This document shows positions 7,036 to 14,327 of a stretch of DNA of 64,000 bases, one piece after another. Made by a program: the position numbers and the translations under genes. The first letter of the stretch is position 1. Each line of letters opens with the position of its first letter. This DNA comes from Paenibacillus odorifer. GTDB lineage: Bacteria; Bacillota; Bacilli; Paenibacillales; Paenibacillaceae. The DNA is taken from the NCBI RefSeq assembly GCF_000758725.1, contig NZ_CP009428.1:2728001-2792000 (forward strand), written 5' to 3'. The notes under the pieces were generated by a model. That model did not search any database. It saw only the letters and a program-made list of their open reading frames with translations, and had not been told where the DNA came from.

Positions 7036-7870
7036 TTATACAGTGAATTTTAATTCCTTTAGAATGATATTCAGGTGATTCCTAACGGATTTGTTTAATG
7101 GTTGTAAAGGCAAGGGAAGACTAGGACTTTTATTAAGCCAATTATTTCAGCAGCTGCTGAAATCACTCGAAGGCTACCGTAGCTATTGAATAACTTCCAG
7201 ATCGGTTCTAGTAATGTTGAAAGGTGTTGTGCTTCTTCTAAATGGCCACTTTGAGTCATTCTTGTGATATCTAGACATAACCTCGGAAATAAACCACCTA
7301 GCACTGAGTACCATAAGTCACAACCTGCACTCAAGCCTGGATATGCGGATGGATTCCCGCTTATTCCAAACGTAACATGGAGTGGAATGACAGCTCTGAG
7401 TTTTTCTACACGTAACTTGGCTTTATCAGATTCTGACGGTATGCGGGAATCTTAATGGAACAAACATTAGGTAACCTAGCAATTTTGCTGGGCAGCTCAT
7501 CACTGAAATGGAAATGTGAAGTGCCGGGATTATCATAAACACAAAGTGGAATGGAGAGTGAACTTGTCACCTGTTCGTATACAAAAAACACTTCTTCATC
7601 TGTTAGCGCCTGATAGGAGATAGGAGCCAAGAGTACTGCACTTGCCCCAGCTTGTTGTGCATCTTCCGCTAATCGAAGTACTTCTGAAGTTCGAATCGCA
7701 CTTATGCTTGTCATCACGGGAATCCCTTCAGCAGAACTAACAGCAAGCTCAAGGACACGCAAACGCTCCCCTCTACTAAGATGCGCATAGTTTCCAGTTG
7801 ATCCCAGTACACCAATTGAGTCTACTCCTGCCTTTACCAATTCTTTAATAAAAAAAGGGACCAATTTTAG
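7036..7870 (-). pseudogene. dihydrodipicolinate synthase/aldolase (DapA) family pseudogene
   Basis: From 7864 the frame reads AGVDSIGVLGSTGNYAHLSR, the substrate-carboxylate GSTG region of DapA-type aldolases, followed by LLAPISYQALTDEE and PLCVYDNPGTSHF. The expected Schiff-base region near VCSIKIP is where the reading breaks (about 7440). A second frame continues RVEKLRAVIPLHVTFGISGN and GCDLWYSVLGG to about 7127, where a shift in an A-run leads into SLPLPLQPLNKSVRNHL and a stop at 7036. The first 30 or so residues of the family are also missing. With a 5' deletion and two frameshifts it is not functional. Confidence 0.85.
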
Positions 7871-7982
7871 AGGCTAGGTGTTGTTAAAAAATATGAGTTG
7901 CCACGTTTGTCCCGTAGCGATTTAGATTCAGAACAAACATAAAATAACCTGTTAAGCTTATGCCTGAAGGGTCTATTAGTGC

Positions 7983-8195
7983 TTATACGATAAACTCTGT
8001 AAATACTGGGCTTCGAAGCATGCCAGATTTGGTCCAGTTCCTCATTCTTACCTTTGCTTGTAGCCGGGACTCCAGATGTACAAACTCCGTATCCTTACCT
8101 TTGTATATCAAGATATCAAAGATGGCGTAATACGCTGGGAGTGTCCCAGTGAGTTGAGTTATTTTATCAGTTCGTCTCGCTTGAAATCGGCTCAT
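7983..8195 (-). pseudogene. fragment of an ATP-dependent DNA ligase
   Basis: The frame reads RFQARRTDKITQL, then LPAYYAIFDILIYKGKDTEF, the F-D-I/L-L-Y-x-G-K-D motif after the nucleotidyltransferase lysine region of ATP-dependent (LigD-type) ligases, then LESRLQAKVRMRNW. The catalytic lysine region upstream and the OB domain downstream are absent. It is a relic of about 70 codons. Confidence 0.6.
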
Positions 8196-8217
8196 AACAG
8201 ATTCAAAATCGGATACT

Positions 8218-8297
8218 CACAGTACGAAGATACATGGACAGAGAGGGTTAATAGCCCTCCTCTCACAAAGGTTATGACGTAGTAGATACATATTGCG
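8218..8297. repeat. diverged 80-bp repeat, copy 2 (partner at 3951-4030)
   Basis: Same flanking blocks as copy 1 (CACAGTACGAAGATAC and AAAGGTTATGACG). It abuts the DNA-ligase fragment. An internal inverted repeat (GAGGGttaatagCCCTC) is found only in this copy. Confidence 0.6.
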
Positions 8298-8319
8298 ACA
8301 TGAAAAAAGATAAAAATGC

Positions 8320-8487
8320 TTATGCATCCTTATCTTTTTCAAGTAATTCTATTATTCTGTCTAATTTTTTCTCTATGCTACTAGTTTTATCTGAAACCTT
8401 GTTTTTGGTTCCATAATCACCTTTTAACAGTAAAACCAAGGGAATTGCCAAAACAAATGCCAACGGTATTAAAAAAAAATATTGCAA
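8320..8487 (-). CDS. small membrane protein with coiled-coil tail (55 aa)
   Basis: A TTG start at 8487 lies five bases after GAGGTG. One hydrophobic helix (YFFLIPLAFVLAIPLVLLL) is followed by a polar linker and an amphipathic helix (SSIEKKLDRIIELLEKDKDA) that could form a coiled coil. Size and layout recall small phage membrane proteins such as haemolysin XhlA-type or Bhl-like factors, but no family is recognised. Confidence 0.6.
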   Translation of the reverse strand: MQYFFLIPLAFVLAIPLVLLLKGDYGTKNKVSDKTSSIEKKLDRIIELLEKDKDA

Positions 8488-8617
8488 GATAACACCTCAT
8501 TAAAAGTTTTTATTTAAGTATAACAAATTTCAAAAAAAAGACTCTCTCCCACAAGGAGGATATAAGAGATAGTTTGGCTGTACTGAACTTATAAAGGGGA
8601 TGGATAATCTTTATTTC

Positions 8618-8725
8618 TTACCCATTAAAGATATACCATAGTAATCCATAAGCTATTCCGAAGTAAGCAATCACACCCAGTAAAGAGATGGATAAAAGAA
8701 TAGTGATAACTTTCTTACCGTTCAT
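8618..8725 (-). CDS. single-helix membrane peptide (35 aa)
   Basis: ATG at 8725 follows AAGAGGTG. The product is MNGKK followed by one long hydrophobic helix (VITILLSISLLGVIAYFGIA) and a short C-terminus. It is too short for family assignment. Conventional start signals support real translation; a toxin-like hydrophobic peptide is one possibility. Confidence 0.5.
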   Translation of the reverse strand: MNGKKVITILLSISLLGVIAYFGIAYGLLWYIFNG

Positions 8726-8756
8726 AAAATTCACCTCTTATTTAATATATCACGGA

Positions 8757-8933
8757 ATGAGGGAGGAACTGACGTCAACGTGGATTGAAATTATTTTTGC
8801 TTTTATCGCTATCCTATCTTTTATTTCAGCAGCTGACAAAGAATCTATTCTTTACAAGCAACGTGGCATGCACATGGCAGCAATATGTGTTGCTTCAATT
8901 ATTGCACTAGCTGCAGACGTTATTTTTTCATAA
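8757..8933 (+). CDS. small membrane protein (58 aa)
   Basis: Two hydrophobic helices (WIEIIFAFIAILSFISAA and MAAICVASIIALAADVIF) flank a charged loop (DKESILYKQRG). The frame is open further upstream, but that part lies antisense to the 8618-8725 gene. The ATG at 8757 has no clear ribosome binding site. Function unknown. Confidence 0.4.
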   Translation: MREELTSTWIEIIFAFIAILSFISAADKESILYKQRGMHMAAICVASIIALAADVIFS

Positions 8934-8961
8934 AACCCAAATTTGAGAGGAGTAATTATAA

Positions 8962-9318
8962 ATGAAAGTTCAGATAGCAGCACATTTCAATAAGCAAACG
9001 AAGGATTCCAAAAAGGAACTTTTATAGTTCCACGTAAAAGGTGATACATCCTCTGAAAACTCCTATGAATTCTATCGGAAGGCAGGATCAGATGTAATCT
9101 TGGAAATCGCTGAATCTCAAATGAGTATTGAAGAGTTCCGAGGTGATGACGATGAAGAGGATCGTGAGGAGTCAAGAGAAGGCGTACGAGGAAAGGTTAA
9201 TCCAGACGGTACGATTGAATTGGAAGACAAGGATCAACTCACTCTGGAGGAGGTAGCTGCTGCAGGAGATAAGAATGATCCGGTAATCCTTGAAAATGAT
9301 GATAATCTGCCGTTTTAA
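8962..9318 (+). pseudogene. acidic protein with SSB-type tip, cut by an amber codon
   Basis: A good start (GAGAGGAG, nine bases, ATG 8962) opens MKVQIAAHFNKQTKD, but codon 22 (9025-9027) is TAG. The same frame continues as FHVKGDTSSENSYEFYRKAG, then DVILEIAESQMSIEEFRGDD, a very acidic middle and a C-terminus ENDDNLPF. The last residues match the acidic tip of single-stranded DNA-binding proteins (D-D-x-P-F type), which docks host repair proteins. It directly precedes an ArpU gene, as does a related tip at 19,332. Amber readthrough is possible but decay is likelier in this region. Confidence 0.55.
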
Positions 9319-9374
9319 GATGCTACACGCTCCGGCTTCGGTCGGGGGATTCTTTTACAGTGAGGTGATAGCAG

Positions 9375-9713
9375 GTGCAACAAAGCTTCCTGCCAGAGAT
9401 AGATAGAGTACGGACGCAAGCTGCGGTTGAAGCGGCTTTTGATAAGTATCGAGAGAATAAATTCCTAACTTTTGAGGAACGCGAAGCAGCCACGACAGCA
9501 GCATGGTCAACTACTCCGAGAAGCGACACGGGAACAACTTCGGACCAAACCGCGAATATTGCCATACACAATGTTGATAGTTTAGCAGCACGTAAGGAGT
9601 ACTGTGAGAGAATTGAAAGGATTGTAAATAGGCTTCCACGAATGGAATCATTTTTGATTAAAGAAAGATATATAATAACCGAATATGATTACATCACGGA
9701 TCAGAAGATATAG
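9375..9713 (+). CDS. ArpU-family phage regulator, C-terminally truncated (112 aa)
   Basis: The protein is closely related to the intact ArpU-like protein at 19389-19850 over its whole length: FLPEIDRVRTQAAVEAAFDK, NIAIHNVD, CERIERIVNRLP, FLIKERY. ArpU proteins control late transcription in Gram-positive phages. The copy ends at YITDQKI, about 40 residues early, and runs straight into an excisionase-like gene, so a deletion has joined the two. GTG start after GTGAGGTGA. Confidence 0.75.
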   Translation: MQQSFLPEIDRVRTQAAVEAAFDKYRENKFLTFEEREAATTAAWSTTPRSDTGTTSDQTANIAIHNVDSLAARKEYCERIERIVNRLPRMESFLIKERYIITEYDYITDQKI

Positions 9714-9726
9714 GCAAAGCTTCCCG

Positions 9727-9915
9727 ATGACACTCCGCCCAAAGCATGTAAAGGAAATAATGAAATTGAGTCAAGCTAAGTTATATGAGTTTTTAGGGGA
9801 CGCACCATTTCATGTTGCAAAAGCAGGAAGGGAATTATATATCAATAAAGCGGTATTTAGGAATTGGCTAGAGGGTAGAAGTGATGATATTTTCCCGGAG
9901 GACCTAGCGAACTGA
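9727..9915 (+). CDS. excisionase-family helix-turn-helix protein (62 aa)
   Basis: The MerR-like HTH reads LRPKHVKEIMKLSQAKLYEF, then the typical wing HVAKAGRELYINKAVFRNWL, as in excisionase-type (Xis/HTH_17) proteins. It has the same place relative to ArpU and to a tRNA-derived attachment site as the gene at 19843-20034, so it is probably the directionality factor of the left-hand element. The ATG at 9727 is preferred; the frame extends upstream into the truncated ArpU gene. Confidence 0.7.
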   Translation: MTLRPKHVKEIMKLSQAKLYEFLGDAPFHVAKAGRELYINKAVFRNWLEGRSDDIFPEDLAN

Positions 9916-9934
9916 TATGAAAAGCAAATAACGA

Positions 9935-9954
9935 TTTGTATCAAATTCGTATCA
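9935..9954. repeat. paired TTGTATCA / TCGTATCA direct repeat near the left att site
   Basis: TTTGTATCA (9935-9943) and TTCGTATCA (9946-9954) lie 68 bp outside the attachment core, in the place where arm-type integrase or excisionase sites would be for the left element. They differ from the GGCACCA pairs of the right element. Confidence 0.35.
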
Positions 9955-9991
9955 TGAAGGATTTCAATAGAATGATAAGTGAATAGAAAAC

Positions 9992-10018
9992 AAAAAAAGC
10001 CTTGAATATCAAGGCTTT
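9992..10018. terminator. bidirectional terminator abutting the left att site
   Basis: AAAGCCTTG / CAAGGCTTT forms a perfect 9-bp stem flanked by an A-run on the left. A matching hairpin lies in the same place before the right attachment site, so it travels with the attachment region. Confidence 0.7.
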
Positions 10019-10021
10019 CAC

Positions 10022-10069
10022 GTATAGGACGGATGGGGTTCGAACCCATGATCCCTACCCTGTCAAGAT
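10022..10069. other. attachment site (attL), copy of the tRNA-Val 3' half
   Basis: 48 bases match 20168-20215 with one mismatch, covering the T-arm, acceptor 3' strand and the anticodon loop of tRNA-Val(GAC). The remainder of a tRNA is absent here, so this is the distal repeat created by integration. The integrase gene starts its 3' end 100 bp to the right. Confidence 0.9.
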
Positions 10070-10168
10070 CACGGCGCGTACTTTCCTTAACTTCCTCAAA
10101 CCTCCGAACCCTTACTGTTGTGCGGTTTATTAGTGTTCGTATACCGTTCGATTCTTCCTCTAAAATCC

Positions 10169-11316
10169 TCATTTTACCTCTTTTGCGGCACCAATAATGG
10201 CACCAGTTTTTTTGAAGAAAACACTACCAAAGAGATCGGCGGTCTCTTGTTGCATATCAGGCATTACATGGGCATACCGATCTATCATTTTTACACTTGA
10301 CCAGCCTAATCGATCCGCAATTCGTTTGTTATTTTCCCTAGCTTTCAACAGCATGACTACGTGAGTATGGCGTAAGTCATGAAATCTGATTTTTTTGACC
10401 TCAGCTTTTTCAACCAGATTACTGAATGAACGGTTAAGGTTACGGGGAGACACTGGAGTACCTAAAGCTGTACATATTACCAAATCATTATCCTGGTAAA
10501 TATGCTTGTCTCCGATCTTCTCCTCATTACATCGATGCTTAAGCGTCCTCAGAGCTGTAACGGTCGTAATATCGATACCGATGGACCGTGTGCCAGCATC
10601 CGTTTTAGCTCCCGTTTGAAAAGTTTTTCCATCATGGCTTAGAATCTGCACGACAGAGATAGTCCGCTTATCCAGGTCAACATCCTTCCAGCGTAGGCCA
10701 AGAACTTCACCTTGCCGCATGCCGGTAGTCAATGCAAGTAGAAAGGCGTAATAATATCGGTCATTGGCTCTGACTGGAGAAACTTATGTGATTCTTCCTC
10801 AGACCAATAAAGCATTTCTTTTTTCTCTGCTTTCGGGCGTTTTACTGCCAAAGCAGGATTCTTAATAATCATGTCGTGTCCAGCAGCTTTATTTAGAGAT
10901 TCGTTGATGATGGAGTGGACCTTCTGAATATTCTCATCGGAGAGTTTCCCAGATTCAAAGAGTTTATTGTATAAATTTTGAATATGGCGTGGCTTGATCT
11001 CTCCAAGTTCTAAATCGCCTAGAGTTGGTAGAATATGATTGTTTACCAAGGCTTTGTACATCTTAAGAGTACTCTCTTTGACACTGGTCTTCTTGTCGTT
11101 TAAATGATCCTCCATGAAATTGCTATACAGTGTTTTAGAAGCTTTTAAATCAAGGCCACCCTTCAACTGGTTGAGTAGCTCACGTTCAGCTTCTTCAGCG
11201 TCTTGCTTGCGCTTGAACCCTCTACGTTTAATACGCTTGCGATCTTTGCCCACACCATCTTCAATGACAAAATACCATTTGTTTTTCTTCAACGAATCAT
11301 CTTTGAATGCTGTCAT
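10169..11316 (-). pseudogene. int: tyrosine site-specific integrase, frameshifted
   Basis: The two frames join into a protein of about 380 residues. The N-terminal part has the Arm-binding domain (KNKWYFVIEDGVGKDRKRIK and RRGFKRKQDAEEAERELL) and the SAM-like core-binding domain (YSNFMEDHLNDKKTSVKEST). The C-terminal part has the catalytic residues: Arg in LTTGMRQGEVLGLRW, H-x-x-R in HDLRHTH, Trp in the LGW position and Tyr in DRYAH. A one-base shift near 10768 separates them: LQSEPMTD on one side, ANDRYYYAFLLALTTGM on the other. Unless this is a sequencing error the element cannot excise on its own. It lies just inside attL and overlaps the repressor gene by 4 bases. Confidence 0.9.
10187..10205. 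repeat. arm-type GGCACCA pair, left
   Basis: GGCACCA (10187-10193) and TGGCACCA (10198-10205) in the same orientation lie inside the last codons of the integrase. A near-identical pair lies at 20083-20100 inside the other end of the element, as expected for integrase arm sites. Confidence 0.5.
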
Positions 11317-11534
11317 ATCTTCGTTTCAACCTCCTGTCGAAACTCTATAATTTCACTTAGACTCTCGCATTCTAAAGCTTTGCATAGTTTATCTAAAGTC
11401 TCCAAATCCACTCGTTTAGCACGACCATGATAGAGCTCAGCTACCGTATTACGAGCTAAGCCGGATTTCTCAATAACTTCGGATATCTTTAGACGCTTAC
11501 GTCCCATTACCTCACTTAATTTATTTTCGATCAC
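11313..11534 (-). CDS. Xre-family HTH repressor (73 aa)
   Basis: A single Cro/CI-type helix-turn-helix: LSEVMGRKRLKISEVIEKSG, then LARNTVAELYHGRAKRVDLE and LDKLCKALECESLSEIIEF. It resembles the YozG-like short repressors that follow this pattern. The GTG start at 11534 has AGGAGAG seven bases upstream. It overlaps the integrase start by four bases (ATGA), so int is co-transcribed. The upstream 11535-11673 region holds repeated AATGATCA boxes, likely its operators. Confidence 0.85.
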   Translation of the reverse strand: MIENKLSEVMGRKRLKISEVIEKSGLARNTVAELYHGRAKRVDLETLDKLCKALECESLSEIIEFRQEVETKI

Positions 11535-11673
11535 GGAATCACTCTCCTAATGATCAATATCATATAGAAGTTTATGGAAATGATCAAGAAGTTAATCATA
11601 AGAAATATTACATAGCTATATCAAGGGAACTCATAGTAATATTTACCTATTACATAATTTAGGGGATGAGTTT
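11535..11673. promoter_or_regulatory. divergent control region between repressor/int and the cargo gene
   Basis: This AT-rich stretch separates the leftward repressor-integrase operon from the rightward gene at 11674. AATGATCA occurs at about 11550 and 11579, and TTAATCAT nearby, giving half-sites that could be repressor operators. AGGGGATGAG before 11674 is a ribosome binding site. Confidence 0.45.
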
Positions 11674-12537
11674 GTGAAATCAATGTTACCAGAGATAACA
11701 AAAAAAGATTTGGGATATTGGATACTTATTTTAGTTTTAGCTATAATAACGATCTTAACTTGGAGGTTAGGTGATAACCCGGATGTTATAGGTTATTTGG
11801 GTTTTGGGGGGACCATTGCGAGTATTTTATTGGCTGTAGTTGCATTAATTTATTCTTTTTTTCAGACCGCTGCAAGTGGGAATACGACCGCGATCTTAGA
11901 GGATTCAGCTAAGAAGATTGAAAGTGTAACAGATAGTCTAAAAAGAGTTGATAAAATTGTGGAGATTGCCGATAAACTTGAAAGCTCTCTAACTATATTA
12001 GAATCATTAGAAAACAATGTGACGGCTGCAACTGGAATATTTGAAGAGGGAGCGAGAAAATTTGAATTCTTTTATAGCGACAAAATTAACGGTTCTGAAT
12101 TTACCCAAAATATAAAAGCATCTGATGATGAATCATCAAATACTAATGATCAATCCTTATTTGTTATTGAAAAGCTTAAAATAAAAAGATTTGTTAAAAT
12201 GGAATTGTTAGTTTTATACTCACTGATTTTAGTGAATGATACTGATAATTTTTTTAACTTGAATAAGTTCTCAAAATATGTAACCTCAAACGTATTTAAG
12301 TTGGCACCGAATGAGGTTGATGAAATTGCATATATGATATCTGGTTTTTTTCATGCTATTTCCCTTCAATATACTAGAAGTGATTTATTTAAATTGGTTG
12401 GAGATTCTAATATTGGGCTCCAAGTAACTAAATTTGATTCTGATTTAATGAGAATTATTCTTGAAAGATCACATCTAGACGAAAATGATCCGAGCGATTT
12501 TCCGAAAATTGAAGATATCGCAGACATTGCAAAATAA
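11674..12537 (+). CDS. membrane protein with two N-terminal helices and coiled coil (287 aa)
   Basis: Two membrane helices lie at about residues 14-31 (YWILILVLAIITILTW) and 40-64 (YLGFGGTIASILLAVVALIY), a long coiled-coil region follows (residues 70-135: KKIESVTDSLKRVDKIVEI, LESSLTILESLENN), then a soluble C-terminal domain of about 110 residues (IEKLKIKRFVKMELLVLYSL onward). The layout is that of a membrane-anchored sensor or effector. No family is recognised. GTG start after AGGGGATGAG. Codon use is markedly AT-rich. It occupies the cargo position next to the repressor, where satellites and prophages often carry defence genes; that role is inference. Confidence 0.7.
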   Translation: MKSMLPEITKKDLGYWILILVLAIITILTWRLGDNPDVIGYLGFGGTIASILLAVVALIYSFFQTAASGNTTAILEDSAKKIESVTDSLKRVDKIVEIADKLESSLTILESLENNVTAATGIFEEGARKFEFFYSDKINGSEFTQNIKASDDESSNTNDQSLFVIEKLKIKRFVKMELLVLYSLILVNDTDNFFNLNKFSKYVTSNVFKLAPNEVDEIAYMISGFFHAISLQYTRSDLFKLVGDSNIGLQVTKFDSDLMRIILERSHLDENDPSDFPKIEDIADIAK

Positions 12538-12621
12538 TTCGAAATTATTTTCAGAATAATAAGATAACCTTATCGGTCATTAGGTTTTTGATCTGATATA
12601 TTTATAGCATAGGAAATCAAG

Positions 12622-12736
12622 AAAGAGCAGCACCCGACACTAACCAGTACCTGTTTGACGGCGGTAGGTAGCCAAGAGCGTAAATCCTACAGAGAGTCTC
12701 AAGGGTATCATTTGCGGGATAGCTGTTCTTTTTTAT
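12622..12736 (+). ncRNA. candidate structured RNA or leader upstream of the DUF4145 gene
   Basis: AAAGAGCAGC (12622-12631) pairs over ten positions (one G-U) with GCTGTTCTTT (12722-12731), closing a 90-base domain that ends in a T-run. Inside is a second hairpin, GTAGG...CCTAC (about 12665-12690). The segment is more GC-rich than the genes on both sides. I do not recognise a known riboswitch or T-box. One frame through it is open for about 45 codons, so a coding relic is the alternative. Confidence 0.4.
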
Positions 12737-12815
12737 TTCAAAATCTTAAGCTATGATTAGCACCTTTATATTGGTATTCTATCTTTAGATATCTATACAG
12801 GGGGTGTTTGGTTCG

Positions 12816-13466
12816 GTGAAAGTAATTGTAAATGGCGATGGATTAACTATTAATAGGAAGCCTGATGAATGTCCATTTTGTAAAAGAAATATTGAAGTTG
12901 CGCCTATAGGTTCGTATTCAACTAGGTACAGAAAAATTTTAGTTTTCAATTGTCCTAGACAAGTATGTTCTGAAATTTTTCTATCATATTACAGTTTTAA
13001 AAAAGGAGTTTCTGGCGCAGAAAATATGTGGATTTATGAGGAAAGCAAACCATACTCCTACGTCACAAAAGTCTTTAGTGATGACATTATACGAATATCA
13101 CCTTTATTTTCAGAAATATATAATCAAGCATTTAAAGCTGAAAGTGAAGGTTTGGGTCATATCTGTGGACCTGGATACCGAAAAGCATTAGAATTTTTGA
13201 TTAAAGATTATCTAATAGAGGGATCACCTGAACGTTCAGATGAGATAAAAACTATGTTGCTAGGTAAATGTATTGATGCCCTTGTTACAGACAGCAACAT
13301 TAAACTATGTGCCAAAAGAGCAACATGGTTAGGAAACGATGAAACTCACTATGTAAGAAAGTGGGAGGACAAAGATATTACAAACATGAAGGAGTTAATT
13401 GATCTGACAATACATTGGATTTCATCAGAAATAATCACTAAGCGTTATTTGCAAGAAATGCCTTGA
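12816..13466 (+). CDS. zinc-ribbon plus DUF4145 protein (216 aa)
   Basis: The N-terminus has a CPFC...CPRQVC metal-binding pattern at about residues 20-55. The rest matches the DUF4145 pattern: GPGYRKALEFLIKDYLI, KCIDALVTD, then AKRATWLGNDETHYVRKWED and MKELIDLTIHWI. DUF4145 is found fused to or beside restriction and other defence nucleases; its biochemical role is unknown. A GTG at 12804 is in frame but overlaps the ribosome binding site; GTG at 12816, eight bases after CAGGGGG, is preferred. A terminator follows at 13484. Confidence 0.8.
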   Translation: MKVIVNGDGLTINRKPDECPFCKRNIEVAPIGSYSTRYRKILVFNCPRQVCSEIFLSYYSFKKGVSGAENMWIYEESKPYSYVTKVFSDDIIRISPLFSEIYNQAFKAESEGLGHICGPGYRKALEFLIKDYLIEGSPERSDEIKTMLLGKCIDALVTDSNIKLCAKRATWLGNDETHYVRKWEDKDITNMKELIDLTIHWISSEIITKRYLQEMP

Positions 13467-13483
13467 ATAATAAACAGTACATA

Positions 13484-13510
13484 AAGCCATCCATAACCGG
13501 GTGGCTTTTT
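13484..13510 (+). terminator. terminator of the DUF4145 gene
   Basis: AAGCCATCC / GGGTGGCTT stem with a 6-base loop and TTTTT, 18 bases after the stop. Confidence 0.85.
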
Positions 13511-13565
13511 CATACTTATACCTATGAATACTTATACACTATATACATACATCATGAATGCTCTT

Positions 13566-13667
13566 GGGGGAGAGTTGTCCTCCACTAAGCATATACATCC
13601 TTGGTGGAGAGTTCTCCACCACCATGGGGTATGATTCTCCACCATTAGTGGGGGAGAGTTCTCCCCC
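13566..13667. repeat. cluster of three long palindromes
   Basis: GGTGGAGAGTTCTCCACC (13603-13620) and GGGGGAGAGTTCTCCCCC (13650-13667) are inverted repeats with 8-bp arms and a GT centre; GGGGGAGAGTTGTCCTCCA (13566-13584) is an imperfect third copy and ATTCTCCACCA (13634-13644) a half-site. They lie in a short gap rich in coding relics. They may be protein-binding iterons or the remains of a repeated protein linker (see the overlapping pseudogene). Confidence 0.7.
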
Positions 13668-13707
13668 TAAGATAACTAAAAGAAACATTAAAGAAAGTAA
13701 TATATAA
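13603..13707 (+). pseudogene. relic of a phage replication-protein linker
   Basis: The frame reads GGEFSTTMGYDSPPLVGESS and PPKITKRNIKESNI then stop. G-G-E-x-S-P/T repeats followed by a basic Asn/Lys tail are familiar from the variable linker of Gram-positive phage replisome-organiser proteins; this is my recollection, not a search. There is no start codon or DNA-binding domain left. Confidence 0.35.
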
Positions 13708-13819
13708 AGATATATAAGAGACACATATTCTTATGGATATACAACCTCATAAAACATGTATAAAGGCTGCTCATAAAAGAGTGGCCTTTGTGTATTTCAT
13801 AGAGAAAGGAGTGATCTGA

Positions 13820-13975
13820 TTGGTCAATGTATCTAAGTTAAAGATAGATGCACTGGATATTCAAGATAAAATGAATACGGTCAGATGGATAAAGCGTAGG
13901 CGATTGAGAAGAAAGCTTATGACACTTCTTGATGAGATTGAAAATGAGGAAGGCAGACTAAAGTATGCGAATTGA
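13820..13975 (+). CDS. small basic helical protein (51 aa)
   Basis: TTG start at 13820, after AAAGGAGTGATC. The product (starting MVNVSKLKIDALDIQDKMNT) is helical with a basic centre (IKRRRLRRKL) and acidic C-terminus (LLDEIENEEGRL). No family recognised; size and place fit early phage genes. Confidence 0.55.
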   Translation: MVNVSKLKIDALDIQDKMNTVRWIKRRRLRRKLMTLLDEIENEEGRLKYAN

Positions 13976-13999
13976 CCGTATAGCTTCCCACCAGCAATC

Positions 14000-14101
14000 T
14001 TGCCTACAAGAGATCCGCTTAAGGATAAACCTATGAGTCATGGACTGTTGTGTAGGTGTGGTTGCTGGAAAGACAAGCGAGCACAGTACATTGGGATATA
14101 A
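14000..14101 (+). CDS. possible Cys-rich mini-protein (33 aa)
   Basis: A short frame from TTG 14000 (or ATG 14033) reads LPTRDPLKDKPMSHGLLCRC and GCWKDKRAQYIGI. The closely spaced cysteines (C-R-C-G-C) suggest a metal site. It follows the previous gene closely, but no ribosome binding site is clear. Low confidence. Confidence 0.25.
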   Translation: MPTRDPLKDKPMSHGLLCRCGCWKDKRAQYIGI

Positions 14102-14268
14102 GAAAGGGTGCTCCTGCTGCCCCTTATCGCTGCAGGACTCGTCAGAGCTGAGCAGTGATGATGCCCGTTGCAATAGCAGCAGATTCATAGGGGCGGAACT
14201 GATAGCACAAGTAGCAAGTAGATGTTGCGGCGGTCTGATGCGGGGGATGAGAGTTTAATCACACTCTC

Positions 14269-14291
14269 AACGCGCTCCGCCTGAGCGCGTT
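14269..14291. other. strong GC hairpin without T-run
   Basis: AACGCGCTC / GAGCGCGTT makes a perfect 9-bp stem with a 5-base loop, just after a GAGTTTAATCACACTC hairpin. No poly-T follows on either strand, so it is not a standard terminator. The stretch 14102-14327 holds no gene I can support. Confidence 0.5.
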
Positions 14292-14327
14292 ATGAGCATC
14301 CGGCACATTGGGATGGAAGTACGGGCT

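Noticed and set aside
8688..8756. N-terminal extension of the 8757 membrane protein
   Set aside because: It is antisense to the well-formed 35-codon gene at 8618-8725.
1..9900. A second tRNA-Val attachment fragment marking the left end of the left element
   Set aside because: No copy of the GGTTCGAACCC-type core was seen in this interval on reading, so the left end is probably outside the window.
12622..12736. T-box or known riboswitch
   Set aside because: No T-box GGTGG core and no match to riboswitch motifs I know; left as an unassigned structure.
13539..13724. 61-codon minus-strand frame with a hydrophobic start
   Set aside because: It reads through the palindromes, which give similar residues on both strands, and has no ribosome binding site.
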